Shown here in pieces: positions 52,759 to 62,700 of a stretch of DNA of 64,000 bases (positions are counted from its first letter, which is position 1; each line of letters begins with the position of its first letter). Both the position numbers and the translations under genes were made by a program. Below the pieces are notes generated by a model, which worked only from the letters and a program-made list of their open reading frames with translations, was not told the DNA's origin and did no database searches. This DNA comes from Edaphobacter aggregans DSM 19364 (GTDB taxonomy: Bacteria; Acidobacteriota; Terriglobia; Terriglobales; Acidobacteriaceae), in NCBI RefSeq assembly GCF_000745965.1, contig NZ_JQKI01000034.1:1-64000 (forward strand), given 5' to 3'.

Positions 52759-53528
52759 CTCTTGAGAGAGCGGAGCTTGCGAAGATCGTATGCCACAAGC
52801 CTTTGCAAAGTAAATAGCTGTTGGCGCATTTCGTCAGGGAGTTCTCTCGGAGCCGGAGGATCGCGCCAGAGTGTGACAATCCAGTACGTGGCGCAGATCA
52901 GGTAGGTTGTCATTCGTACGAATGTCAGCATGAGAGAAAGAGGTGTGCCACTACCTAGAACGCTATGTCCGGATTCTGTCAGTATCCCAACGAGAGAGTA
53001 GAAGCCAAGGCCCTGTGTGATTCTTGCGACATGGGTCTTCCATGGCAGTCTCGCAGTGACCGAGAACGCGATCATCCCCACGAACAGTTCGCACAGCAGA
53101 GCCGATGAAAATACATTGCCGCGATCCAAGATCGACTTGAGAAGCGTTTTCTCTGGAGGAGTGGGTAGACAGGCAAGGAGGCTCGCGACCAATACGCTGA
53201 AGGCGGCGACGACCGCGAAGCCTTTGCGGATATCCGGAGCCCATTTACCTGTCGGCGCGAACACATGCGACGCCAACTCATGGGTGACGCAGAGTTGTAG
53301 CGCAAGATCCAAAATGGCGAACCCAAAATAGGTGACACGATATGCGTTGCCAGACCCGTGGTAGCGAACCCGGTTAAGGACGATCGTTTTGACGATGTTG
53401 GTGACGATCAGCGCAGTGAAATACGGAAAGTCTTTTGCCCGAGCCCGCTTCCAGAGAACAAAGAACAGGATCAGATGTGCTACTAAGCCGGCCACCCAAA
53501 ACATGTCTTGTATGGAGGCAAGAGGCAA
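52755..53528 (-). CDS. Multi-pass membrane protein of unknown function
   Basis: 257 residues with about six to seven hydrophobic segments (MFWVAGLVAHLILFFVLW, ALIVTNIVKTIVL, GFAVVAAFSVLVASLLACL, LICATYWIVTLW). A charged C-terminal tail (MRQQLFTLQRLVAYDLRKLRSLKR) is cytoplasmic. The layout recalls small acidobacterial integral-membrane sensors, but I cannot name a family. Leads a two-gene operon with the single-pass protein downstream. Confidence 0.65.
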   Translation of the reverse strand: MPLASIQDMFWVAGLVAHLILFFVLWKRARAKDFPYFTALIVTNIVKTIVLNRVRYHGSGNAYRVTYFGFAILDLALQLCVTHELASHVFAPTGKWAPDIRKGFAVVAAFSVLVASLLACLPTPPEKTLLKSILDRGNVFSSALLCELFVGMIAFSVTARLPWKTHVARITQGLGFYSLVGILTESGHSVLGSGTPLSLMLTFVRMTTYLICATYWIVTLWRDPPAPRELPDEMRQQLFTLQRLVAYDLRKLRSLKR

Positions 53529-53584
53529 AGCGAGTTTCCTTCCTTGGGCGGCCGGCGATTAGCTGGAAAGCACTTTAGGGTATT

Positions 53585-53773
53585 TTATGCCAGGCCGAGA
53601 ATCGCAAGGACGATGCCGATGTAATCGGGCTCTGGATCTGTACCTGTGACGACGGACGGCGTGGAAGAAGGAGGCGGGGTGCTGGTGGACTGAGCCAGAG
53701 CCTTACCGGCCGGTGCGGCAGCGATTGTGAGCGTCAATGCGAGGGCGAGGTTGCGAGCTGACTGCTTGAACAT
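53585..53773 (-). CDS. Small secreted or membrane peptide
   Basis: 62 residues. The N-terminal signal (LALALTLTIAAAPAGKALAQS) has a likely cleavage site after ALA. A Ser/Thr/Pro-rich linker and a short hydrophobic C-terminus (YIGIVLAILGLA) follow. The gene ends 56 bp before the membrane-protein operon on the same strand. Function unknown; possibly a small membrane-associated peptide. Confidence 0.5.
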   Translation of the reverse strand: MFKQSARNLALALTLTIAAAPAGKALAQSTSTPPPSSTPSVVTGTDPEPDYIGIVLAILGLA

Positions 53774-54012
53774 CCTGAGTCTCCTTGTGCGCGCATGTGT
53801 GCGCTGCGACGGAGACTAAAGCGATTTTCCGAATCTTTACCGACTCATCGCGGCTGTTTCGAAAACGAAACGACGAACAGAAGACACTAAGAAAACCGCA
53901 AAGCTTGCTTTACTCAGGTAATTGGTGATCTGCTGAAACTTGGCTAGATTTTCCGTGAGCGCTACGCGAACCACATCTTGTGGATGGCAGATTGGTGCAT
54001 GATTCTTGTGGT

Positions 54013-54339
54013 ATGGGACAGCACAAGGAAGAAGATCTGGCGCGGTGGCGTGGTCTTGTATCGGAGCAGGTAGCCAGCGGCGCGAGTGTGGCTGCGTTCT
54101 GTCGTGATCGCGGATTACGTGAGTGGCAGTTGTACGAGTGGAAGAAACGTTTACGTTGCTCCGCTGCGGCGCCGTTTATCGCGGTGGAGGTAGCGTCCAC
54201 GGAGGCGGCATCGGCACAGCCAGGGCCGATGTCAGGGCTTGAGATCCGGCATCGCCGTGTTTGGAGTGTGATTGTGGAGCCGGGCTTCGACGCAAATCAC
54301 CTGCGTCGTTTGCTGGCGGTTCTGGAGATGACATCGTGA
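54013..54339 (+). CDS. tnpA: IS66 OrfA (TnpA) DNA-binding protein
   Basis: 108 residues with an HTH (KEEDLARWRGLVSEQVASGASVAAFCRDRGLREWQLYEWKKRL) typical of IS66 TnpA, which binds the element ends. ATG at 54013; an alternative in-frame start lies at 53980. The stop overlaps the TnpB GTG start (GTGA). Confidence 0.85.
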   Translation: MGQHKEEDLARWRGLVSEQVASGASVAAFCRDRGLREWQLYEWKKRLRCSAAAPFIAVEVASTEAASAQPGPMSGLEIRHRRVWSVIVEPGFDANHLRRLLAVLEMTS

Positions 54340-54749
54340 TCGGTCTGCCGAGTCTGCAGGCGTTGGATGGTGCGCCGGGTCCACGGATCTGGCTGGCAGC
54401 GGAAGCCACCGACATGCGATGCGGCTTCGATCGCCTGGCCCAGCGGGTCCAGGCGGTGATCGGCGCGGACCCTCTCAGCGGTCACCTGTTTTTGTTCCGA
54501 TCGCGCAGCGGCAACCGCTTGAAGATCCTGACTTGGGACCGCGACGGATACGTGCTGTGGTACAAGCGCCTTGAGATCGGAGTATTCAAGCTTCCTCGTG
54601 TTGCGCCTGGTGTTGGCTCGGTTGAGCTGCGTGCCAGCGAGTTGGCGATGTTGTTAGATGGCATCGACATGGCCAAGCTGAAGCGTGTACCGCGCTATGA
54701 ACGACCGCCGAAGATCTGCGGAACCAAGCAAGAAAGTGTTGTCGCATAA
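54336..54749 (+). CDS. tnpB: IS66 OrfB (TnpB)
   Basis: 137 residues. Contains the family signature IWLAAEATDMRCGFDRLAQRVQAVIGADPLSGHLFLFRSRSGNRLKILTWDRDGYVLWYKRLEIGVF. TnpB is required for transposition of IS66 elements; its biochemical role is not settled. The GTG at 54336 is coupled to the tnpA stop. Confidence 0.93.
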   Translation: MIGLPSLQALDGAPGPRIWLAAEATDMRCGFDRLAQRVQAVIGADPLSGHLFLFRSRSGNRLKILTWDRDGYVLWYKRLEIGVFKLPRVAPGVGSVELRASELAMLLDGIDMAKLKRVPRYERPPKICGTKQESVVA

Positions 54750-54790
54750 GGCGACTTACAGCATGTTGATCACGTCTATCTCTTTGAGCG

Positions 54791-56482
54791 GTGGAGATAG
54801 ATTCCAACTTGTTGCAGGTTCCAGAAGACAGCGCATCGCTGCGAGCGCTTGTGCAGCAACTACGGTTGGAGCGCGATCACGAAAAGCAGCGTGCTCAAGA
54901 CCTGAAGCATCATGCCGACGAGCAGCAACGTCGCGCTGAGGAACATCAACGTCGTGTCGACGAGCAGACCGAGCAGTTGCAGGTTGAGCTGCTTCGCGTG
55001 AAGCTGGAGTTGGATCGTTACAAGAAGTGGTATTACGGCCCTCGCGCTGACTGGCTGCAGTCCGATCAAGACGTTGCGCAGATGTTGCTGAACTTCGCCG
55101 AGGAACTGGACTGCAAGCCTGTTCCCGCGGAAGATCCAGCTGCTGCGGCTGAGCCTGCCGAAGAGTTGCGTCGGGTGAAGCGCCGCAAGGGCCGGCGCAA
55201 TCTGGCCAACTTCGAGAACCTTCCTGTGAGCACGCAGGTCTACGAGTTGAGCGAAGCGGAACGGGCTTGCCCTTGCTGCGGTCTGACGCGCAAGGAGATC
55301 GGCGCCGATGAAAGCTGGCAGGTGGAGTATCTGCCAGGCCACTTCGAACGCATCCAGCATGTGCGCAAGAAGTATGCCTGCACAAGCTGCGAGATGAACG
55401 GCGAAAACCCCGGCATCCAGGCGGCGAAGAAGCCGGAGACGGCCATCGACAAAGGCCTTGCCGGACCCGGCTTGTTGGCTTATATCGTAACCAGCAAATT
55501 TAGTGATTATCTCCCGTTGTACCGGCTTGAAGATATCTTCGCGCGGCAGGGCTTCGAGATCTCGCGGGCTACGCAGTCGGTGTGGTGCGGGGATGTGGCC
55601 GACTTCGTTGAGCCTCTCTATCGTCTGATGGCGGATCGGGTGCGCGCCTCGCATGTGGTGGCTACCGATGACACCATCATGCCCATGCAGAGCAAGGGTA
55701 AAGTTGCGAATGCGCGCATGTGGGTTTATGTTGGCGACGAGACTCAACCGTACAACGTCTTCGACTTCACCATGGATCGCGGCCGCGATGGACCAAAACG
55801 CTTCCTGAAAGATTACGGGCAGGTTCTGTTGGCGGATGGCTATGCTGGCTACAACGGTGTAGTGGTCGGCAACGCGATCACGCGCGCTGGATGTTGGGCG
55901 CATATGAAAAGAAAGATCATCGATGCGGAGAAGTCTGCTCCCGAGATCGCAAAGGAGGCGGTCGAGCGAGTGCGTGCGCTCTATGCTGTCGAGCGGCAGG
56001 GCAAGCATGCCTCCATCGCAGAGCGCCTGAAACTGCGTCGTGAGCAGTCAGCGCCGCTGCTGGCTGAGTTGCATGATCGGCTTCTTCAGTGGAAGAACCA
56101 GTTACTGCCCAGGCATCCCATGGCCGAGGCCATCAACTATGCTCTGGGGCAATGGAACGAATTGAACGCCTTCTCGACTGATGGTGCGGTGCCCATCGAC
56201 AACAACGTATCCGAGCGCGAGATGAAGCGCATTGTGCTCAACCGCAAGAACTCGCTCTTCGTGGGCAACGCGCGGGGTGGAAGAACAGCCGCCATCCTGG
56301 CCAGCATAACCAGCACCTGCCGCCGCCTCGACATCGACCCGCAGCTCTATCTCACGCAGTTGCTGACCAACCTGCCAACGCTACCCTTCAGCCAACTGCC
56401 CCAGTGGCTGCCAGATCAGTGGAAGAGCCATCACGCCGCTCGACATGACTGCTTGCAAAAGCCTGCCCCGCAAACCCCATAA
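54791..56482 (+). CDS. tnpC: IS66 transposase (TnpC)
   Basis: 563 residues. An N-terminal coiled coil is followed by a zinc-finger region (CPCCG, CTSC) and a DDE domain with ATDDTIMPM (first Asp), LLADGYAGYNGVV (second Asp) and IDNNVSEREMKRIVLNRKNSLF (Glu), then LFVGNARGGRTAAILASI. Full length; no frameshift seen. GTG start at 54791, shortly after tnpB. Confidence 0.95.
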   Translation: MEIDSNLLQVPEDSASLRALVQQLRLERDHEKQRAQDLKHHADEQQRRAEEHQRRVDEQTEQLQVELLRVKLELDRYKKWYYGPRADWLQSDQDVAQMLLNFAEELDCKPVPAEDPAAAAEPAEELRRVKRRKGRRNLANFENLPVSTQVYELSEAERACPCCGLTRKEIGADESWQVEYLPGHFERIQHVRKKYACTSCEMNGENPGIQAAKKPETAIDKGLAGPGLLAYIVTSKFSDYLPLYRLEDIFARQGFEISRATQSVWCGDVADFVEPLYRLMADRVRASHVVATDDTIMPMQSKGKVANARMWVYVGDETQPYNVFDFTMDRGRDGPKRFLKDYGQVLLADGYAGYNGVVVGNAITRAGCWAHMKRKIIDAEKSAPEIAKEAVERVRALYAVERQGKHASIAERLKLRREQSAPLLAELHDRLLQWKNQLLPRHPMAEAINYALGQWNELNAFSTDGAVPIDNNVSEREMKRIVLNRKNSLFVGNARGGRTAAILASITSTCRRLDIDPQLYLTQLLTNLPTLPFSQLPQWLPDQWKSHHAARHDCLQKPAPQTP

Positions 56483-56516
56483 GACATGGGGTTCAGGCAG
56501 CGCTCACAGATTTTCC

Positions 56517-57282
56517 CTGGGTAGGTTTCGGATCAGCAACGGAAATGTAGAAATCATTGACGTGTTCTGCAATTGTCTCCCGGAAAGAGAGAAGCCTTGG
56601 TCCCGCGAAATAAGGAATGAATGGACGAGTTCCCACCGAGAGAAAATCCGGGCTCACTGAACGTGTGCTGGTGTCGAATCACATCAGACGCCATTGAAAG
56701 CAGCCGTTTCCAAAACGCAACAGAAGACGTCGTGGGCCTGTTGCGTATCAGAAATAAACACGGAGAGGCGTGATCCTTTGGAGGACGACGTAGAGGTGTC
56801 ACGTATCTCGATCACAATCACGGTTCAGCCGTATAAACAGAGCCGATCCCGGTGACAGCCCATAATGGGAGTTCATTTCAGAACGTGGGTTTCTCGCTTT
56901 GCCCCGCTATCAACCTGAATCAGGTTGTTCGAATTCATTGATATTGTCCGAGGGGCATTCCATACTCCTCGTGCTGAGGAGAATGTCAAACCATATAACC
57001 GATCAGCACCCTTTGATGGAGTGATCTTTCGAAGGCATAAGAAGGTTCAGAGTCTGCGAAATTGGACACGGACTCCAGCGCAAATGTGTTTCATTTGCCG
57101 CTCTTTGCGATGCATCACTTTGGCTCTCTCAATCTTTTCAGGTTCCGAACAACCTGTTGTTGCTAGAAGCACATAAGGAAGAATTGTTTCTTTTTTATCT
57201 GTGTCTCTGGCTTTGTTTCTCTATCAGGTTTGCTAGGTTCAAATTTCTTTTTAACCGTCCTGATCTGCACAAGGAGAATGAA
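56517..57282 (+). other. Non-coding gap with palindromes upstream of a secreted-protein gene
   Basis: No gene supported in ~770 bp. Two palindromes stand out: CAACCTGAATCAGGTTG (56911-56927, one central base) and GCAAATG-TGTTT-CATTTGC (57080-57098). They may be regulator sites for the gene at 57283. The first 100 bp are the right flank of the IS66 insertion. Confidence 0.4.
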
Positions 57283-58311
57283 GTGAAGAATTCAGTCTTA
57301 TGCCGACTTATTGCCTCGGTTTCTCTGCTACTCGGAGTTCCGGCCTTTGCCCAAACACTTACCTGGTCCACTCCACAGTCTCACGTTTTCTTCCCCGATG
57401 TGGGTGGAACCAGTGGACGAAATTCTGTTGCCGCTGCGGCGTACCAGGGTGGCATCTGGATCGCCTATACCTCCACCAGTAGCTGCACCGGCTCCGATTG
57501 CCCCATTGTCATAGCAAACAACGGAGGTGCTGGAGCGAGCACGGCTTTCAACGGTGGGACCAGAGTCAACACCTCTTTCTTCTTTCAGGGGTATGCCATT
57601 AGTAGCGATAACCCTGCATTGTTATCGGCAACAGTGAACGGTGTTCCGACACTCTTCTTGGCATTTCACACTTCACAAGGGGGCGAATATCTTGCCACAA
57701 CCACAACCGTAGACGGCTCTAGTTGGAATGTCTACGTTATAGGGGTTCCCACAATCAGTCCAGTCTATTCGCCTTCTATGGCTCTCAGCCCCGATGGAAG
57801 TACGATCTACATCGGCTACATGGATGCAAGTTCAACTAAGCCCATTCTCTGCTCGGTGAACGCAGCGGATCGCAACTCCCAAAGCTGCCAGATACTCTCG
57901 GGGCTTCGTGGCATGAACTTCAATCCCGGACTCGCGTTCTTCCAAAACCAGCTGTACATGGGCTTTGAGGACCGTGGGGATAGCCACTGCCTGTACTTCG
58001 ACCGAGGAGATCCTACTACGAACTCTTTTTCGCTTTGGAATCCGACTAACAATTGCCCAGAACAAACATCCTCAGCCCCATCGCTTGTGAATCACAACGG
58101 TCTTCTCTACACTGCATTTCGCACCAACGATTCCAGTCAGAAATTTACTGTTCGCGTGACGACGAATGGCATTGACTTTGCCTTCCGTCAACAACCCGGA
58201 TGGTCGATCGACGGTCCTCCAGGATTGGTAGATCTGAACCTGGTCGGAGGCAGCGGAATCTTGGCCGTGTATTCGCGTTCGAACCTCCTATACACATCCA
58301 TCGGGCAATAA
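57283..58311 (+). CDS. Secreted sialidase-like beta-propeller protein
   Basis: 342 residues starting with GTG behind AAGGAG. The signal peptide (LIASVSLLLGVPAFAQT) is followed by repeats of the type GGIWIAYTSTSS, PTLFLAFHTSQGG, STIYIGYMDASS, NQLYMGFEDRGD and GLLYTAFRTNDS at ~50-residue spacing, as in sialidase/BNR-like propellers. No catalytic site can be assigned. Probably an exported or surface-bound binding protein. A hairpin lies 15 bp after the stop. Confidence 0.72.
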   Translation: MKNSVLCRLIASVSLLLGVPAFAQTLTWSTPQSHVFFPDVGGTSGRNSVAAAAYQGGIWIAYTSTSSCTGSDCPIVIANNGGAGASTAFNGGTRVNTSFFFQGYAISSDNPALLSATVNGVPTLFLAFHTSQGGEYLATTTTVDGSSWNVYVIGVPTISPVYSPSMALSPDGSTIYIGYMDASSTKPILCSVNAADRNSQSCQILSGLRGMNFNPGLAFFQNQLYMGFEDRGDSHCLYFDRGDPTTNSFSLWNPTNNCPEQTSSAPSLVNHNGLLYTAFRTNDSSQKFTVRVTTNGIDFAFRQQPGWSIDGPPGLVDLNLVGGSGILAVYSRSNLLYTSIGQ

Positions 58312-58325
58312 CGCCGATCTAGCCA

Positions 58326-58356
58326 TTCAGGAGGCCCACGTCGTGGGCCTCCTGAA
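58326..58356. terminator. Perfect inverted repeat, probable terminator
   Basis: TTCAGGAGGCCCACG and its exact complement are separated by a single T, giving a strong hairpin 15 bp after a stop codon. No T-run follows, so rho-independent action is uncertain. Confidence 0.5.
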
Positions 58357-58373
58357 CATTATGGAATTTCTTC

Positions 58374-59708
58374 ATGTTCCCGAGGAATGTAGTCTGTGCC
58401 GTATTTCTGTTCTTTGCCTGTCTCCCACTTCATGCTTCCTCCGGAGGCACTGCCGTCATCAATGGATCCGTAACGAATGCCAGCAACGAACCGCTTACCG
58501 CAGAGATCAGCCTCTATCGTCTGACTGCCGTCGACGGCGAAATTCGTCCATCCGGCGAATGTTTCACAGGAATCAACGGCCAGGGATACTTCAGATGCGA
58601 GCACCTACCTGCAGGAACTTATGTTCTGGTTGTCACACCACATCAGTCGTTTCCTGTCAAACCATCTGCTTCGGCAAATCCATTAGGACCCGGTAAGCCA
58701 GAAGGTGCAAATACGGTTCCTCCACGCAACACGATCCCGCTTTTCACCATATTTCCAGTGCTGGGCTCCGGGCTGCAAGACTTAATCCATCTTCGTAACG
58801 GGCAAACTCAAACGGTTGATGTTCAGGTATCATCTGACACCATCTCTCCGTTGAAGGCTAAGCCTGCGCTTGGGTTCGCCACTGGACAAGTGCAGATTCT
58901 CGCGGTGGGCGAAGGATTCTCTCTTCCATTGAACATGCAGGCAACTACGGACCCCGAGGATGGAGACTACCTATGGGACGGTGTACCGCCAGGAACCTAT
59001 AAGATCGTTGAGGACTGGACGGAGGATCAGGACAATGATCGCCGCTATGCCATCAAAGATGTCTCGGTTTCTCCGTCTACACCACGGGAAATTTCTCTTG
59101 TGGATGCCCGCACCTACTACGTCGCTGGGCAAATTGAAGAGACTGGGAAATCCTCTATGCCTGTATCCGGCATTGTGCTGAATACCACTGCTGGAGAGGG
59201 TATGAGACGCTATGTGGCTACTGCCCAGAAGAATGGTTCATTTGCTCTCAAGGACGTCTCGGAAGGCTCATATCGGGTGTCTATGCCCGCGAATGCCTCG
59301 GCCAAAATAAAACAAGTAGCACTTGCGGGGAAGGTGCTCTCAGATCCAGTGATCTCCGTCGGTGAGACAACTTCGTCACTCTCGCTTATCGTTACGGCTG
59401 TTCCTGCAAACGAAAGTGTTTCCGGGATATTGAAACTCGATGGCTCAGAGGCGAAGCCCGCCGTGGTTATCCGCTCGATCGATTCGCAAACGGCTGTTGT
59501 AGTTCCAGTGCGAACCGGAGGGTTCTTTCAGGTCGCTAGTTTGGCACCGGGTTTGTATCGAATCTACGGGTGGGCCGATATCTCCAAGGTTCCATACAAC
59601 ACGTCAGCTTTTCTCGCTCCGTACAAAGACCAATCAGTGGAAGTTGAGATTAACGAAGATTCTTCTGTCATGGGCGTTGAACTCCGCTGCATTCATGCGG
59701 AGCTGTGA
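58374..59708 (+). CDS. Secreted protein with carboxypeptidase-regulatory/Cna-B-like domains
   Basis: 444 residues. Signal peptide (VVCAVFLFFACLPLHASS), then repeated beta-sandwich modules: GTAVINGSVTNASNEPLTAEISLYR with RCEHLPAGTYVLVV, then WDGVPPGTYKIVEDW, then LKDVSEGSYRVSMP, then VASLAPGLYRIYGW. These resemble carboxypeptidase-regulatory or SdrD/Cna-B domains used as surface scaffolds. No enzyme motif. The neighbouring secreted propeller gene is on the same strand. Confidence 0.72.
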   Translation: MFPRNVVCAVFLFFACLPLHASSGGTAVINGSVTNASNEPLTAEISLYRLTAVDGEIRPSGECFTGINGQGYFRCEHLPAGTYVLVVTPHQSFPVKPSASANPLGPGKPEGANTVPPRNTIPLFTIFPVLGSGLQDLIHLRNGQTQTVDVQVSSDTISPLKAKPALGFATGQVQILAVGEGFSLPLNMQATTDPEDGDYLWDGVPPGTYKIVEDWTEDQDNDRRYAIKDVSVSPSTPREISLVDARTYYVAGQIEETGKSSMPVSGIVLNTTAGEGMRRYVATAQKNGSFALKDVSEGSYRVSMPANASAKIKQVALAGKVLSDPVISVGETTSSLSLIVTAVPANESVSGILKLDGSEAKPAVVIRSIDSQTAVVVPVRTGGFFQVASLAPGLYRIYGWADISKVPYNTSAFLAPYKDQSVEVEINEDSSVMGVELRCIHAEL

Positions 59709-59720
59709 GTAATATGGCTC

Positions 59721-62700
59721 TTATTGCGTTACAGTAAGCTGCAATGGAATGGAGTGCTTCAGGTTTCCTCCGTCGGTGCTTGTCCCCAAGACGCTGAGAG
59801 CGTAGTTGCCTGGTGCAGTCTTACCCGGCTGCTTGCCGGAACAGCCGGTCACCAAAAACGCCCCAACAGCGAACGCAATCGCAACTCCTATCAATCCCAG
59901 CATCCTTGCGTACCTTCGACGCTTCGCAATGAAGCCGAGCAAGGAGAACGCAGGCACCAAAAGAACAGTTCGGATGGCTCGCGACCCTCTTTCATTTGAA
60001 GGAGCTATGAACTGGCCTACTCTGTCACCGTAGCCGTAGACATTACTGGCATTTACGGATATGATGACCGTCTTCGCTCCATCGGCGAGAGATACGGAGC
60101 TACCGTCGGGAAAGACGCATAAAGCATAGTCCGGGAGCCCCTCGCAGCTAAGGTATACGCTTCCCTTGAAGCCTCCTATTGGAGTCACTGTAACGGAGAT
60201 ATTCGAGTAGTCCCCTGATGGCATGTTCAGGGACGTTTTCGAGAGGGTGAGAGAGAAATCGTAAGACTGTATAACCTCATTCACACCAGGCGATGTACTT
60301 CCGGCGAAGTAGGCAGTACTGCTCAGAACTGCTTGGAGGGTATGGCTTCCTACGCCCAGCGACGACGTGCTTAATGCCGCCGTTCCATTGGAACCGAGGT
60401 CCGCAGTACCTAGTATAGTAGCGCCATCGTAGAAGCTCACCGTTCCTACAGGGGTCATGCCGGCTACTGCAGACCTTGCTGCGGCGGTAAGAGTGACGGT
60501 TTGCCCGGTATTGGCAGGATTCGGTGTTGCGGTTAACGTGAGACTGGTGCCAATGAGAGCCACTGATTGCGAAATGACACCGCTGCTAGGGTTGAAATTG
60601 TTCGAGCCGTCATAATGCGCCGTAACAGTATGCGTGCCCAAACCGAGAGACGAACTGGCCAGAGCTGCAATCCCGCTTGCATTAAGAGCGACACTCCCAA
60701 TCGCGTTCGCACCATCCTTGAAAACTACCTGCCCGGTCGGGATGGCAGTCCCATGGGCCGCACGCACTATTGCGGTAAACGCGACGACTTGCGTCAGGGC
60801 TGAGGGATTGGGAGTTGCGGAAAGTATGGTTATGGAGTCCGCGCCAACTACAGTTTCCTGAACAGCGGACGAGCTGCTCGGCTGAAAACGCGTATCGGCG
60901 GTGTAGTTCGCCACAATTTGATAGGTGCCTGCGCCAAGAGTCGTCGTTGTGGTGCTTGCCTGTCCACTGGCACTCAGGGTAGCTGTCGCAATGATGGTTC
61001 CCCCAGCAGTGAATGTGACCGAACCCGTTGGCGTTCCATAGGGCGATGCGACCTGACTGCTTAACGTAATAGGAGACAGCGCCGTCGCCGGATTCGGTGA
61101 GACGTTTAGCGAGGTGGTTGTTGGATCACCTGTAATCGTCTGGATAAGCACATCGGAGGTGTTGCTCTCGAAGTTGAAGTCTCCAGAGTATTGCGCGGTG
61201 ATGTTATGTTGCCCGACGACGAGCAACGACGTGGTCAATGCCGCTGTGGCAGAGGAGTTGAGAGCTGCTGCGCCAATCGCCGTCGAGCCATCGTAGAACG
61301 TGATCGTCCCCGTCGGCACATTGCAGTTGCCCGTGACCTGAGCGGTGAAGATGATTATGCTGCCGCCAGGAGTCGGATTCGCGGAGCTCGAGATAGTGAC
61401 TCGGGGATGCGGCCGCAATTCGTAGACGCCCATGTCGATCGTATTGCAGACTGTTCTGGCCTTGTTGTCGAGATCCGCGTTGGGAATTTCCGGGGCGTTG
61501 ATATCCCCGGTAGCAACTGTAGGCGAGGTATCCTGCGCATGGAAATCACCGTTTGCAGGGTCGCGGAACTTCGGATCCGTGTAGATATTGCCGCTTCCCA
61601 TATTGCACGGGAAGTGAGGAGCCCCTCCGGCAATGTAGCTGTCGTTATTCTGAATCGTGAGAGGGGAGCTAGACGCCTCCCGGTCGAGGCACATCAGACC
61701 GCCATTGAACGAGAGCAGATCGGGGGCCGGAGCGGGATTTGCAAAGATGTTGTTCTCGATGATCGAAGGGCCATAATTCCCGAGCAGCGATTGTCCGCCA
61801 TAGATTATGTTGTTGGTCTCGATGAGTATCGGCCTTGGTGTAATCCCACCTCCAATCTGGAGCTGATCACCTATGTATTCTGTCTGAGCGTAATCGGGGG
61901 GTCTATTCCCGTAGATCAGGTTCTGCACCATAACCAACTTCTGTGCCACCTCGTACTGGGGAAGAACATAAATGCCGGGCTCGCCCTGGGCAATATTGTT
62001 ACGGATGGTATTGTTTTTCAGTACTACCTTCCGAGCACTGTTGATATAGATTCCTGCTCCAATGCGCGGAGATTCACCTGCTATCTGCTCCCTAGTGATG
62101 TCATTGTTCTCGATCATATTTTCGACAATCTGTGGACTATCCGCGTTCACGAGGCTGACGCCTCTCCCCAGTCCAAAAACGCCTGTAAAGCGACCTCCGC
62201 AGGTCGTCACTCCGACGTTGCTATAGAAGTTTCCTCTGATGTTGTTGCTCTCGATTGTCGGGCTTGAGAGACCTTCAACATAGATGCCGTAGTTCGCGTT
62301 GTTGATGACCGCATTATTCGAGAGGGTCGGAGACGCAGCGTTTACATAGATACCACCACCTCGGGAGCAATCGTCGGGATTGATGTGCCCACCCTGAATC
62401 GTGAAACCATTCAATACCGAGCTTGACGCTTCGCCAGTCTCGAAGGCCACAACGGGCCCATCACCAGCTGCATTGATGATGGTCGCGGACGCGCTCGCAA
62501 AGGACGAGGCTCCGCTGGTGACGGTGATGGCCTTACCCTTGAAGTTGATGTTCTCGTTGTAAACGCCCGGCGCGACAAAGACAGTTTCGCCATTTTTCGC
62601 GAGATCGATGCCGCCCTGAATCGTCGTTGCGTCTCCGGGAACATGGATTGTGTTCTGCGCGAGGAGCGTACTAATTTTCAGCAGCGTAACCAGTGCAGTG

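Larger units (their letters stand above)
53955..56507 (+). mobile_element. Complete IS66-family insertion sequence
   Basis: The ~2.55-kb element carries the usual three genes. Its ends are inverted repeats (left GTGAGCGCTACGCGAACC; right, on the minus strand, GTGAGCGCTGCCTGAACC). AGATTTTCC is directly repeated at 53946-53954 and 56508-56516, consistent with the 8-bp target duplication of IS66 plus one chance base. All genes are open, so it may still move. Confidence 0.92.

Noticed and set aside
54860..56008. 382-codon minus-strand open frame
   Set aside because: Antisense to the IS66 transposase, which has all family motifs.
61191..62267. 358-codon plus-strand open frame
   Set aside because: Antisense to the beta-helix/Ig-repeat protein; Arg/Cys/Val-rich composition without family features.
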